From Paramarasmius palmivorus (lineage: Eukaryota; Basidiomycota; Agaricomycetes; Agaricales; Marasmiaceae): a DNA stretch of 64,000 bases. The stretch lies in assembly GCA_037176845.1 (NCBI GenBank), contig JAYKXP010000207.1, positions 1-64,000 of the forward strand, read 5' to 3'. A program made the position numbers and the translations under genes. This document shows, piece by piece, positions 35,432 to 46,492 of the stretch. The number at the start of each line of letters is the position of its first letter. Position 1 is the first letter of the stretch. Below the pieces are notes generated by a model. The model was not told the origin of the DNA. It did no database searches and saw only the letters and a program-made list of their open reading frames with translations.

Positions 35432-36007
35432 CTATTCTTTATCACGACCGAATACAAGCTGGTAACGGCGCTCCCAATCCAAGGATTCATATTCCTTCTT
35501 CCATTCATTGGCTGTGGCATGGAGCTCGTCTAGTACTGAGTTCACAACCTTGAGTTTCGATATGCAGCACTCCATCACTTGCAGCTCCGAGTCCGAATTG
35601 AAACAATCAGGGCAAAGTCCGCGTAATGACTCTTGGAGGGGTTTACTATGCTGAAAGGACTACGAAATGCGCAACATACCTAATTCTGTGGCGGGAAGAG
35701 CATAGGTATGAACTAAAGGCGCAGATGGATCGATGGCTTGGGCGGTGGGGTTCGACGCGAATGTGAAAAGAAGGGCGCTGATGAGGCATATTGCCACCAC
35801 ATTGAGCACAAAATACGCCGCCTTTTTCACGATTGCCTGGATCTTGTATGAATCAGTATGACGGGCGCTCTCGTAAAAGTGTGGTTATAATACCTTCATG
35901 CTGAGCGTTGCAATTGCCCAAACAGTTAGAAAGAGAACGTAAAGTTGAGCAAAGCCAGTCAAAAGGGTCGTGATTTTAGCGCTGGTGAGCGTTTGAAGGA
36001 AATCCAT
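35432..36007 (-). CDS. Small two-helix membrane protein
   Basis: Exons 35894-36007, 35680-35836 and 35432-35631 close to 156 residues. Helix 1 is in exon 1 (TLLTGFAQLYVLFLTVWAIATL) and helix 2 in exon 2 (AYFVLNVVAICLISALLFTFA). The C-terminal part begins SLRGLCPDCFNSDSE, has a CC pair near residue 112, and ends in a charged helix (ELHATANEWKKEYESLDWERRYQ). Introns are 57 and 48 nt. The four cysteines could bind metal or form disulfides. No family recognised; each exon is too short to stand out as an ORF by itself. Confidence 0.62.
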
Positions 36008-36801
36008 CGGTGATAACTATTAACATTGTACCGAATGGAGCGGCATGTTTATATACCTACGATAATCGCAGAGCGGCCCATTGTCGGCATTGGCTGAGAT
36101 ATTGGAGGACCAAATTCCAATGCCTTCCTTTTTGGATCCCCAGAAACACAATTACACTGATGGCAAAACCGTGTAGTTTATGCCCTTCGCCATCCATCTT
36201 TCTTTCTATCAAATACCCATGCTGCTCCATCCAGAGCCAGGCCCCCGGTTATCTTCTTTGGGCCAAAGGAAGGAAGGGTCGGCGGTCGTTGCGAGATTAC
36301 CGGCGCCTCCGATTATAGTAATCTATGTTGTCACCTGAGTAGCGCAAGCACTTTGCATCGCAACCACCACAATCAGAACTCAAGCATCACAATCCAGCTC
36401 TCGGCTAGTCAATGCTCTCAATCCTGTATGATTAGCAATATTTCCAAGATGCCAATACGTTCCATGAATACCCAGGTAACGCAACAATCGATAACAGTTT
36501 CAATTTCTCCGAAAGGACTGAATACGCCGTAGTTTCTCGTATTGGTCCGTCTATAAAGCTTCATTGGCATCTCATCTTTCACCTGCGCAACTGGAGATGT
36601 TATCTTCCCACAATTCCCCTGAACAGAACTCTTCGTCTCCCGAGGTACCTTTTCTTCTCTCTGGCCCATTTTCATTGCGAATAATGTGTGCAAGCAGCGC
36701 CCCAGGAAGAAGCAGACAGTGGTAGCACGCCGAGCAATAAATACGGTGGGCTCTTGTTTTTAGCTTATGGCTATTATCATCCCTGATTTGCGCGAGCCCA
36801 G
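36008..36801. other. Intergenic
   Basis: 5' flanks of two divergent genes. Short open frames only; no gene supported. Confidence 0.4.
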
Positions 36802-38948
36802 TTAAACCCAAACACGAGTCGCTTTAAGCGGCTGCAGAAACAGGTCGAAGTCATTCGTCAGAAGGAGAGCCAAATCAGGTCACTTTTGCAAACGAATGAG
36901 AGCTATGAGAAAGAGCTGGCAGATTATCGTATGCAGATTCAAGCCATACTGAGCGATGAACCGGAGATGGTGGTCGACGAAGGGGCAAGGTTGGATTATC
37001 CGAGCCTTCTGGAGGCATACCAAAACCTCGTAAGGTCTTTTTCACACTCAGGACCTTAGACACTAATCATCTTTGCATGTTTTCAGGTCGAACAAATGAG
37101 TGGGCTGAGATCGACCGTTGAGAACGAGATAAAGGGCAAGCTCGATGAAGAGAGGGAGACGCTTCGCAAGCATGCACTACAGGAGATAGAAGAGGCAAAG
37201 GCAAAGCTTCAAAACGAGGCTGAAGCCAAACTCGCCCAGATGGTCAGTTTGGATCACTTTCGTAACTTACACTTCTGAATTGTGCTCCAGCGGCAACAAG
37301 TCACATTACTGGAAGCAGATTTAGCCAACATGAGTCTTCGAATGGAACAAAGTACCGTGAGTTGTTTCAGCTCTGCTGACTATGACGCTGATTTTGTCAA
37401 ACTCGAGGCAGAATGCAAAGGACGCTCAGATTGCTTCTCTGGTACACCGAAATGCAAAAGTACGTCCATTCTCTAACCTAATCTGATATGACGACTCAAG
37501 AGGACATCTTAGTCACCTCCTGAGCCGACGAATGATACTCAAGACCAGTCGATGCACTCCACACCTTCAGGGAGTGTGGCAGGTGACATAGGCGGCTCCC
37601 CTGGGCCATCTACAAGCTTCAGCACTTCAGCGCCGGGACCGGCACCTCCTAGACCATCTCCAGTTACGGCGCCGACATCTTCTGGACCCTCTCCAGCTCC
37701 AGCATCCGCTGCGACGCCATCTTCTGGACCATCTCCAACATCCGCTGCTCCCGCTGCGACACCATCTTCTGGACCATCTCCAACATCACCCGCTCCAGCT
37801 GCAACACCGACATCTCCCGGAATCTCTCCAGCTACAACATCAACATCTCCTGGACCCTCTCCAGTGGCGTCGAAATCGCCAGGAAAAAAGCGAGCATGGT
37901 ATATTGAAGCGTCAAGTGCAAAAGCCGAGTACAAGAAATCGTGCTCTGCACAAGATTACAGGAAAATTTTGGTAAGGTATCGCGACGAACTCGGCCAAGG
38001 CTTCGTTAACGCAATTCTTAGGGCCTCAGTCGTACTGTCTGGTTGGGCGTCTACAATCGTATGCCAGCCGATTTTCAAGCCTATCAGCCTCTCAGCGAAG
38101 CGATGCATCGTCAATTTATGGAGGGACGTCACGCAGGCCCTGACGAAAACCTTGTTCTTTATCTCGGCGAGGATCATACCGGTTCTCCCTGGAATCGCAA
38201 GTGTGTAGAAATACTGAGGGGGAAGGCGCAGAAGGTTATAGCCGACAAAAAGCTACCCGCTGTGCCAAACGCAGCCTTGGAGTCGATGTTTCATGATAAG
38301 CTGCTGACGGCTGGGACGACATACAATCAATACCAAACCCAGTATCTGGAGCAAGAAGGCAGGATGGAGACCCAAGAACAGGCTACATCTCGCGCGAGGA
38401 AAAGTCTAAATACAACTGCCTTTATGAAGAGACTGAGGTCTTCACGCGAACGAGTACGTCTAGGCATTTCTCTCACAATCTTCGCCTTTTGCCTGACCAT
38501 TTGGCAGAAATTCAAAAGTCGTCGCGACGCGGCCAGCGGCAAGGTTCTGGAGTTGGAAACCTCCAACAGCGCCCAGCATCTGCCATCGTGGAATCAGCAT
38601 CTCAGAGCTTTGGATGCACTAGGGATTGATGGGCAGTCGGACGAAGAAACGGGCGTAGGAGAACTAGGAGGGGTAGCGATAACTGTGGTCAATGTCTACC
38701 CAACACCTTGGCGAGCTATCTCTGCGACGAACAGTCTACGGGCAATCGACGCAGAAGTAACTAGGAATAAACAGGGAAAACGTGGTGCAAAACCTCTGCA
38801 TCGCATGTATCCAATAGGCGTCGAACCCCCTCGACCAGCCCCTGTGAGGCTGAAGCGGGCATTGTACGCCAGCGACTTTTTGGCTAAGCTATCCCCTAAG
38901 GATTTGGTGGCCTTAGAGATTGACGAAGAACCATTCAAATTGGACTAG
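36802..38948 (+). CDS. Coiled-coil protein with Ser/Pro repeats, agaricomycete family of unknown function
   Basis: Recognised exons run from about 36802 to 38948; the first exon and start codon are not fixed. The N-terminal exons are strongly coiled-coil (LQKQVEVIRQKESQIRSLLQ, then GKLDEERETLRKHALQEIEEAKAKL and LEADLANMSLRM). A low-complexity TSGPSP-rich stretch at 37613-37866 follows. After an intron (37972-38021) the protein continues GLSRTVWLGVYNRMPADFQAY, then a long helical region and a C-terminal segment with LRALDALGIDG and NVYPTPWRAI. Proteins of this pattern are frequent near transposons in Agaricomycetes (from memory). Function unknown. Confidence 0.6.
37613..37866 (+). repeat. Coding minisatellite encoding TSGPSP-type units
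   Basis: Degenerate tandem units built on TCTGGACCATCTCC and CCAGCTCCAGC variants, about 6-8 copies in frame. They encode Ser/Gly/Pro-Ser-Pro repeats. Unit number is likely to vary between strains. Confidence 0.75.
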
Positions 38949-39349
38949 GGCTCAGGTTTGTAGGGCTGTATTGGACGCGCTAGTTCCTCTTTATCCGGGA
39001 TCCTATTTACGACTGTAGTCTATCATGTTGCCTACGACTAAGTAACACTTTCCAACATACGTATCGTGTCGCTTAAACAATGTTCCAAGTGGCACTTCGG
39101 TCCGCGGAGTTCATTATTTCGGGACCTGCCTGTCGTGTGGCGAGAACATGTGGCTGGGTCAAGACCAAGACCGTCTTTTGCATTCTTCCCTGTATCCTCA
39201 CCTTCAAGAACAACGCATAACATTTCTCTCCGAGTGAGATTGATGCAACAGCTACCATTGTTCCTAACTTGTTATTAATCCTCTCTCTCTTTCAAAGTTC
39301 GACTCCTTCAGGCTTCATTGAAGGCACCTCCGATCCAATTCTAATCACG

Positions 39350-40592
39350 ATGAATTCGGACGCAATCGTCGCTAGCAATCCTCCAAATCCCGATTACACA
39401 CAGTGGGAATCCACCGCACCAACATCAAGGGTTTTTCGACCAGCTGGAAAGAAAAAACGGAGACTTAATGAGTATCAACGGGCGATGCTGGAGAGATTAT
39501 TCTCCTTGAATCCTCAACCTTCTGGAGAATACCGACGGTTGATATCGAATAGTTTGGGTATTCCGCAAGAGCAGATAAAGATCTGGTATCAAAATCGGTA
39601 CGTTGCCATCCTAGAACTTGCTACCAGGACCTGATACTTGAATCCCATAGACGAGCCAAAAGAAGGACCTTAAGCAATTACCTTCAAACCTCCAAATTCA
39701 GATCTCCAGAATCCATCGTCCATTCGACCGCTAGGGACGAAAGTGAGGTGTTTGACTTGTTATGCAATAAAAGCCAACGTGAGTCGCTCTTCTTGCACGA
39801 ACTTCGAGGTTGCGAGTCTAACGGTTCATGACAGTTGGGCGAATCATCCCATGTGCAGCACTCTGCGTGGGGCGCTGGAGCTGCAATAGCAATATTAGGA
39901 CGTATGTTTGCGAGGAGAAGGGGCGATTTACATGGCTTTTGTCCCAAGACGGCTTAGAGTTCCGGATGGACCTACCATTTGCCACCATTGCCGATGCGGC
40001 GGTTGTCAAGAGCAACTCTATCCGAGGAGAAGGAGTCCTGCAAATCATGCTTTCAGAGCCACCTATATTCTCGTTTAGGCATACAGCTCAAGTTGCCACA
40101 GAGCAGATATGGGTCCAGTGCAAGGACTGGGCAAACCTCGGACAGGCCTCATCCCACCTACATCAGCTGACTGGTCCGGTCAGTCCGCTCATTGCCTGCT
40201 TTCAAGCGGCGATGACGCATCATACGACGACTGAAACCTCCATTGGCTGGTTACAACCAGCACTATGTCAGCAGCATCCTGACCCCTACAGCGGTCTCCA
40301 GAGTCGGTACGAAGCGCACACTTGTACAGATTCGAATAGTACTCCGTTTCTCTTTCATGCGCAACCTCATCATCCGAGTCTACTCTCTACGGCATACGGA
40401 GATCCGAATTTTCAATGGAAGAGTCTCTATCATCATGATAGATCTACTTCAGCAACCTTCTCAGATCAATCTCAGTATTGTTCAACACCGGCGGCCTGGA
40501 GCGACCAGGTCGACCAAGGGTCCACGCCTTTTGGTCATGATTATGGTGGTCAATGGGAGGTCCGGAATTGTTGGAATTTAGGAGGGCTCTGA
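39350..40592 (+). CDS. Homeodomain transcription factor
   Basis: Exons 39350-39597, 39651-39778 and 39835-40592 close to 377 residues. The homeodomain spans about residues 33-92: KKKRRLNEYQRAMLERLF, then helix 3 with IKIWYQNRRAKRR, completed across intron 1 (within the NRR triplet). The usual WFQNRR is WYQNRR here; the DNA-contacting Asn and Arg residues are kept. A second conserved region at about residues 128-230 (GRIIPCAALCVGRW, GRFTWLLSQDGLEFRMDLPFATI, GVLQIMLSEPPIF, QASSHLHQL) resembles the domain that follows the homeobox in Phx1-like fungal factors. The C-terminus is His/Ser/Gln-rich. No mating-type partner gene is adjacent, so I do not call this the A mating locus. Confidence 0.82.
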
Positions 40593-41236
40593 TGGAAACC
40601 TGGTATGATAGAAAACGGTGCGCGGTAGGCGTGGTGGCATGCAACCGATAATATCCTCTACTATATATGAATAAATCTATTTAACTGTCATGCCCAAGTT
40701 TCAAATACAAGGCGACTTTGTAAGCGCCGGGAACTTGAGTGTTCGGAAACCAGACGAAAAGAGTCGCCGAAAGATGGTTAGTACTAGTGGCCTCCAAATA
40801 GTTGTCATGGAAATTATTGTGAGTATGGGGATGTGTGCGTTATTGTCTACTCCAAACTCCAGAAAGATGCGAGCTCGAGTAAGTTCTGGCATCGATTGAC
40901 CTCAAGTACCAAATGCGGAATCGAGCCGAGTACGGCGCTTATTTGGGAAGGTTGCGGTTCTGATCCCAACCTTCTCATTGGACGGTTTCCTTCCTTCCTT
41001 CCTTCCATTGGAGATATTCCGTGAACTTTTGTTTTACCTATGGACATATGGTGAGCTATCACGTCCCCATTAGACACTCTTCAATGAGAAATTTACTATC
41101 TAACCATCAGGCATATGGGTTCAACAATTAATATTCAACATCCCCTACCGCTACGACGTTCAGCCCATCATTGTCAGCATTCTCTTTTGTTTTCAGTAGA
41201 ATTTAAGAAAGTGATACTGACCACATTGATACCTTC
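40593..41236. other. Intergenic with a TTCC microsatellite
   Basis: A (TTCC)n tract lies at about 40987-41006. A small open frame at 40690-40899 shows no family features. Confidence 0.5.
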
Positions 41237-42641
41237 ATGGCGCCGCACACTGGCAGAAACCTGCGAAGCACTCGTATCGCATCGCGGACTCGTACCCGTA
41301 GGCGCAGCACCGAAGACCACGATCCCGACGAAGTTTCGCTCAAGCGATATCAACGAAATCTTGATAGACATGTTTCCGAGGGTAAAATGATGACCTTCAA
41401 CCCTCGGCGTAGAAGGTGGGAGAGGTGGCCTAGGTATACTCCGTATTTCTTCTGTCTACACTACTCGTGAACTCACTATGAAGTTGTAGGCCTTATTACG
41501 AGACCAACGATGGGCTACTTGGCAACATGCACGCGGATGCCTTCCCTCTTGTACCTTTTCAGCCTGTTCTTTGCCCTCACTCTCTCAACCCAATGCGCAA
41601 GAAGGAAGATTGTACGATGACAATCCATCAGAAGCTCGAGGGTACCCCCTCATTCTATTTTCAAGTACAGAATGGGACCCATGAATGTCGCTTCCTTAGT
41701 GAGTTCCATGCCTACTCACTGTCAACAAGTTCTCATTTGCGCCAGTACCGATTCCTGACCTCAAAGAATACACACCTCCCATGATACACTGCAGTTTCTT
41801 CACAATAGGAAGAGCCTTGTCTCGTGCAACTCACGGTGAGTGACCTGTTTCATGCCTCATTGGACTGTGACTGACGAATTCCTGTAACTTCAGATGCCAA
41901 AGTATGCGACGCTCTCGAATCATCTTACCTCCGCGGCGATTTTCAGAGTAAATGACTTTCTTCACAATTCTGTGCAACGTTGTAATAGCTCTGCCAGATG
42001 GTACAACCCATCCGACTCAAACAAGCCAAACACCTCCCGAGCTTCTGGCTTGGGATCTCACTGTCAATCCCGAGTCGCAAAATGTTGCAAATCAACATCA
42101 ACAATTTGTAGGGACTGGCATTGGTTTTGCGATCAGAAATCTTCATTCTACTCGCGGAATCTCCCTCAAAGTATGGCAGATCATTCGAGCTTCTTCGGTC
42201 TCATGCACTGTCTGCCAGTGCATGTACTCTGTTGATGGCTACCAGGACCATCTCGATGGGCACGGCAACTGCCGCAACTGGTTTGTACCTGCCCGGCGTG
42301 AGTCCACCTATTCAAAATCCTGCCATTCGAAGCTAACTTTGATCAAAGCTAGGTCGAAGCTTCCAGCCGTCGAACGTCTTACACCTGAAATGGTATGGGA
42401 TGTCGCCGACCGTCCTGAAGATGGCTCTGATACGACGAGTACTCAGGGAGAGGTTGGAGAGGAGTACTGCGATAACGGAGCACCAACTCGGGCAGCACTG
42501 CTGGAGTGGAACTCGCGAGTGGGCATCACAAAGAATGTGTGGGCACTGGTATCTACAATGGGAGTTCTCTGTCGAGATTGCTTGCGCATTCGCTCAGTGG
42601 TTGCACACGAATGCCATTACAATGTCTGTATTAACTACTAG
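41237..42641 (+). CDS. Cys/His-rich protein of an expanded agaricomycete family
   Basis: Exon 1 is very basic (RSTRIASRTRTRRRS). Later exons read RPYYETNDGLLGNMHADAFPL, then PDLKEYTPPMIHCSFFTIGRAL, DAKVCDALESSYLRGDFQ and a long final frame to 42641. That frame holds KVWQIIRASSVSCTVCQCMYSVDGYQDHLDGHGNC (CxxC...HxxxHxxC) and, about 100 residues on, LLEWNSRVGITKNVWALVSTMGVLCRDCLRIRSVVAHECHYNVC (CxxC...HxCHxxxC). The two halves look like a repeated zinc-binding module. Introns are phase-consistent where checked (41435 region, 41700, 41836). Function unknown; a nucleic-acid role is inferred from the basic N-terminus and Cys/His pairs. Confidence 0.6.
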
Positions 42642-42802
42642 ACAGATCGACGTATGATTTTGTTTATACACATATACAGATTTATGAAGCTGGGCTACTG
42701 GGCATCGTCAGAGCGTACATTCCAGAAAGACGTGAAAGTAGTAGTACGCTATTATCCATGACCCGCGAGATTCATCACCGCTCCCTTTCCCGATGACCCT
42801 GT

Positions 42803-43224
42803 TCAGTACACTATTAGACCGCGGAGCTCTGCAACGAGCTCATCGTCATCTTCAAGCTCGTCCAGTTCCATCAACGCTTCCATTCCATATAACCTTGCGA
42901 AAATCAAGTCTGGCACTGGTTCAGTGGATGTTCTGCAGCAGGCACATGTCCATACCTGACTCGGTAAGTCCCTTTGTCTCCGCTCTCTCTCTCAAGAAAT
43001 CGGCGTAATCGCTATCCGGGTAGACTCCCTCGATCACCATACCGTTTATGAGGAAAGGAGAACTTTCTTCCTCTTCCAAAGTTGCTGGTGACGGATCATC
43101 CCCTGGTGATAGTACCGTACTATTGTTTTCCGAATACCACCAAGAAAAGACTACAGAGTTTTAGACGAGGAAACGGTAAAAAAAAGTTAATTGAAAACTC
43201 ACACTTTTGAACGACGGCACGCAT
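42803..43224 (-). CDS. Small acidic protein, three exons
   Basis: Exons 43203-43224 (22 nt), 42956-43150 and 42803-42909 close to 107 residues; introns of 52 and 46 nt have GT-AG ends. The protein is acidic (LEEEESS, ELDELEDDDELVAEL) with VIEGVYPDSDYADFLRERAE in the middle. No signal peptide, helix or known domain. The exons are individually too short to be seen as ORFs; the model rests on frame closure. Confidence 0.5.
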
Positions 43225-44026
43225 TGTAGCGCGAAGGAAGGCAAAGTATCTTGATGCTAGCGAGGTTAGATACTCCATTGAACTTTGTGGTGGTTGAGAT
43301 TGCGGAGTGACTGAGGATAGTTGCGACCTATTTTGATTTAGACGCTAAGAAAGCGAGTATCGAAAAGACTTAGGAACGAAATAAATAACAATACCTTCCG
43401 TTTTTGTTCCTACATACTAAGCGAATGCAGCAGCTCCTTTTGATTGGATTGATGCTAACGGCGGCGATAGAGAAGAAAAGCCAGACCGACAATACCTTTA
43501 CATGGTGCAATCTTACCAAGTCTTACCGTTCGGTTTCCATTGAGCTCGCTTGCATACTCTCATCGGCTATCCGAATAGTCCATGTTGCTCAGTTTGCCCA
43601 GTCGAACTTTGATTGTTCTGATACTTGAGGTTGCGGCGGAAACAACCCTTTTCTTTTCTTTTCATCTGATCGCGACTCCAGAGAAACAAGGTGTGAGTTT
43701 CTACGTTTCTATCGATCTATAAATCTCCGCTTACCCCGTCCAGATACAACAAGTTGGGTGTAATATCCATATGGACCGTCGGGAGCCAAGCTATAGCTCG
43801 GAGTTCGTGGGGAAACTTGCCCATGTAACATGCTTTTCGTCTCGTTGTGGCACTGATGGATGTAGAGCTTGGAGTAGAGCTTGGAGGGAAGATAAGGATT
43901 TAGGTGCGCTTGCGACTCGAGAATGTTAAATGCTGAGACTGGTTGAGCTCGTTCTCTAGTATGGTATGTACATGTTCGTGTTGAGATGGCAAAGCCTACA
44001 AACATAGCATGAACGATTAGCCACTT
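43225..44026. other. Intergenic
   Basis: Open frames at 43404-43628 (+) and 43709-44005 (-) lack features. Probably 5' and 3' flanks of the neighbouring minus-strand genes. Confidence 0.4.
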
Positions 44027-44776
44027 CTACTTGGTGGCCGAGCCGGAAGCATGAGAATGGCATTCAGATCTAATGAACTGATGTAGAGGCCATCGATCTT
44101 CATAAGTATCGATATCCGGATACTTGTGCAGGACCTAGGTTGTGATTAGTATGCGAAGAAGACGGTGGATACATACTTACTTCCCGCTCGACTGCCGCAA
44201 GTGTAGGCGCATCCTGCTGCGTAAAGGACTTCGTTCTGTCTAGATGCTTGTCAATCAGTTGAACGACGAAGTCCTGGAATGAATTAGCAATACACAAGGG
44301 AATGCAGGAGTTATACTTACAAAAAATTCTTCTCCGAGCACTTTCCCAGTGGCATTGACAATCTGGAACCTGCCCAGCGCAGAAACTCCTCGAGGTTTTT
44401 TGTGCTTCACAGTCAGGACTCTCCGAGTAGCTACGCTCGATCCATGCGGTGAACTTGCTTGGCTCCCTGCCTTCTCGCCGTCTTCACTCGAACTGCTGGT
44501 GGAATTGGAGTTACCAGGGAGCACTGATGGGGAGGAACCAACAGAGTGCCGGGAGATTGGGCTGTCGAGTTCCAGAGCAGAAACCTGTCTATACCTCTGC
44601 TGGTGAATGGCCGATTGGCGTCGAATGGGGAATATACTGTGGACGTCCTCGACCGCTAATACAGGATCGACTGGGGGTGGATTCCACCGCCGGAAGTCTG
44701 TTTCATTCAAGTACAAGACCTGGGGCGGCGGTAGGGTGCTGTGTGGTGCTCGGGGCGAAATAGCAGGATTCGACAT
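44027..44776 (-). CDS. Ser-rich protein with conserved C-terminal motif, copy 1
   Basis: Exons 44321-44776, 44181-44273 and 44027-44134, all phase 0, give 218 residues. The N-terminus is Pro/Ser-rich with VLYLNETDFRRW. A short motif LGRFQIVNATG precedes the first intron. The last exon starts VLHKYPDIDTYEDRWPLHQFI. The gene at 49278-50013 has the same exon phases and matching landmarks (VLLLSQTDF, LGRNQLLDA, VLKEFSELDGYEERWPLKYLL). The C-terminal phrase (DxYExRWPL) is typical of a short domain often found in agaricomycete proteins of unknown function. Confidence 0.68.
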
Positions 44777-45051
44777 GTCTGGTTGCTACAAGAGTTTCCA
44801 AAATTTCCTCGGGCTAAGTATGACTTTGCAGAGATTGTGATTTACTCTGGGCCCTCCTGCTTCTGACCTGGAACAATCAGAATACAATGAATCCAAATGA
44901 CTAAACAAATACCTTTCTTTTCAGTTGCGTTGGGGTCAAATTTCCAAATCGTTTTTCTGATGAGAAATGTCGAGCACAAAAAGATCATCGAAGCTAGTCT
45001 AGTTATAAATCAGGTCAGGAGAAGACAGAAAAAACACGCAGAACCCTCACA

Positions 45052-46492
45052 ATGGCATCCTCCACACAAGACTACGTGTTGACCGAAACCCTCAGCGGAC
45101 ATACAAAATTGGTGCTTTGTATGGCAGCTACCGAGGACGGAAAGTCCCTGGCGAGCGGTGGTGAGTCTGGTGCATAATCCTTTTGAACAATATGAATGAT
45201 ACATGGCTGAGGTGGCGACGGAACATTAATTTGGGACCTTGAAACGATGACACTCAGGCAGCGCCTATCTACAATGGGAAATCGCGGGGGAACTACTGCC
45301 ATCACTTGGATTAGGCGGGACGACACTCTTGAAGAGGGCCTAATATATGGCACCCATGCAGGCCATCTGGTTTTCTGTCGGCTGAATGAGCAGGTGAGAA
45401 TCGAGAAAACAAAAATGGAGTAACTACTTATACGAGTATCGATGTCCAGAAGGTTGAAGAGACAGAATGTCTTATCCTCAACCAGCCCAGCGAGATGACA
45501 TCTATCACATACGACTCCGCCACGAATCGACTCCTCGCCACGAATCGATTCGGCACCGTGGCCCTGTTCGGTATCGATCCGACGACAATGCGAGTTGTGA
45601 ACGATTACTGGGCTCGGTGCATTAAGGCATCTATCCCAAGAGCGGCCGGATTCAATACCCAGCGCCAAATCGTCGTTTTTGGAATCCATGACGCACGGTA
45701 AGCCCTCTACACACGTTGATGATGTCCTCTGTTGACTGCAGTCAGGTTCCTACTAGAATTAGGGAAGGGCGACTTGATTGGTACTCCTGACACTCACGGG
45801 ATCTTAATGTGAGTTATTTGTAATGTTGCAGTGGACCATGCCAATGTGTCTTCGTTCCAGCGGTCATGTTACATGGGACGGGACGAAGAGTGTCTACTGT
45901 GTAGACACGATACTTGGAGGTGCTGCGCTTTATCGCAGCTCTGATAACGCGAAGATCCAGGAGTTTATTGTCCCAAGAAGGAAGGAACAGGCTTTCCCAA
46001 AGCAAGTGGCCTTTGCCGAGGGCGACAAGGTTATCATTAGTGGGAGCGACCATGGCCTGGTCTACGTCTTCGATAGACGCACTGGGAGGCATATACAAGT
46101 CCTCGAGACAGGGACGGACTCCTGGGTTCAAAGTGTGGCGGTAAGAATTACCTTTCTTGCAGTGATTGGTGGCCTGAATTTGCAACGTTGATAGGCAACA
46201 AGTGTCACCGGAACATCGACCATCTTCGCAGGTCAAGCCTTGCCCGGTGAAGGCGATAATAAGATATTCGTATTTAAGCGCGCCGGAATTCGCGAGGTGA
46301 CAACAGGAATTCTCGGACGTATAGTTGCCCACTTGAAACTCATTGGGCAAGTTATCGTCTTACTTGCCGCAATGACTGCCGTCTATCAAAACTTCTTAGT
46401 GAGTAACCTAGCATCTGCGGTATGTACAGCTGGAGGCTGACCTCTGGCAGTGGAGATTCTTCTTGCTGTCGCACTACATTCGTGTAGAGTAG
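45052..46492 (+). CDS. WD40-repeat protein with a hydrophobic C-terminus
   Basis: Starts MASSTQDYVLTETLSGHTKLVLCMAATEDG, the first WD-like blade (GH dipeptide and SLASG). Exons add IWDLETMTLRQRL, GLIYGTHAGHLVFCRL, MTSITYDSATNRLLATNRFGTVALF, HVTWDGTKSVYCVDT, VAFAEGDKVIISGSDHGLVYVFDRRTGRHIQVL and IFAGQALPGEGDNKIFVFKR, about six to seven blades of one propeller. The C-terminus has a helix (LKLIGQVIVLLAAMTAVYQNFL) and, after a GTGAGT...CAG intron, WRFFLLSHYIRVE. So the propeller may be membrane-tethered. Introns of 45-60 nt. Probable scaffold; partner unknown. Confidence 0.78.

Noticed and set aside
37539..37934. Gly/Asp/Val-rich minus-strand ORF
   Set aside because: Antisense shadow of the Ser/Pro minisatellite in the plus-strand gene.
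39350..40592. A mating-type (HD) locus
   Set aside because: Only one homeodomain gene, no divergently transcribed HD partner and no mitochondrial intermediate peptidase gene nearby; the second domain fits Phx1-like factors better.
40987..41006. TTCC tract as a regulatory site
   Set aside because: A simple microsatellite; nothing ties it to a promoter function.
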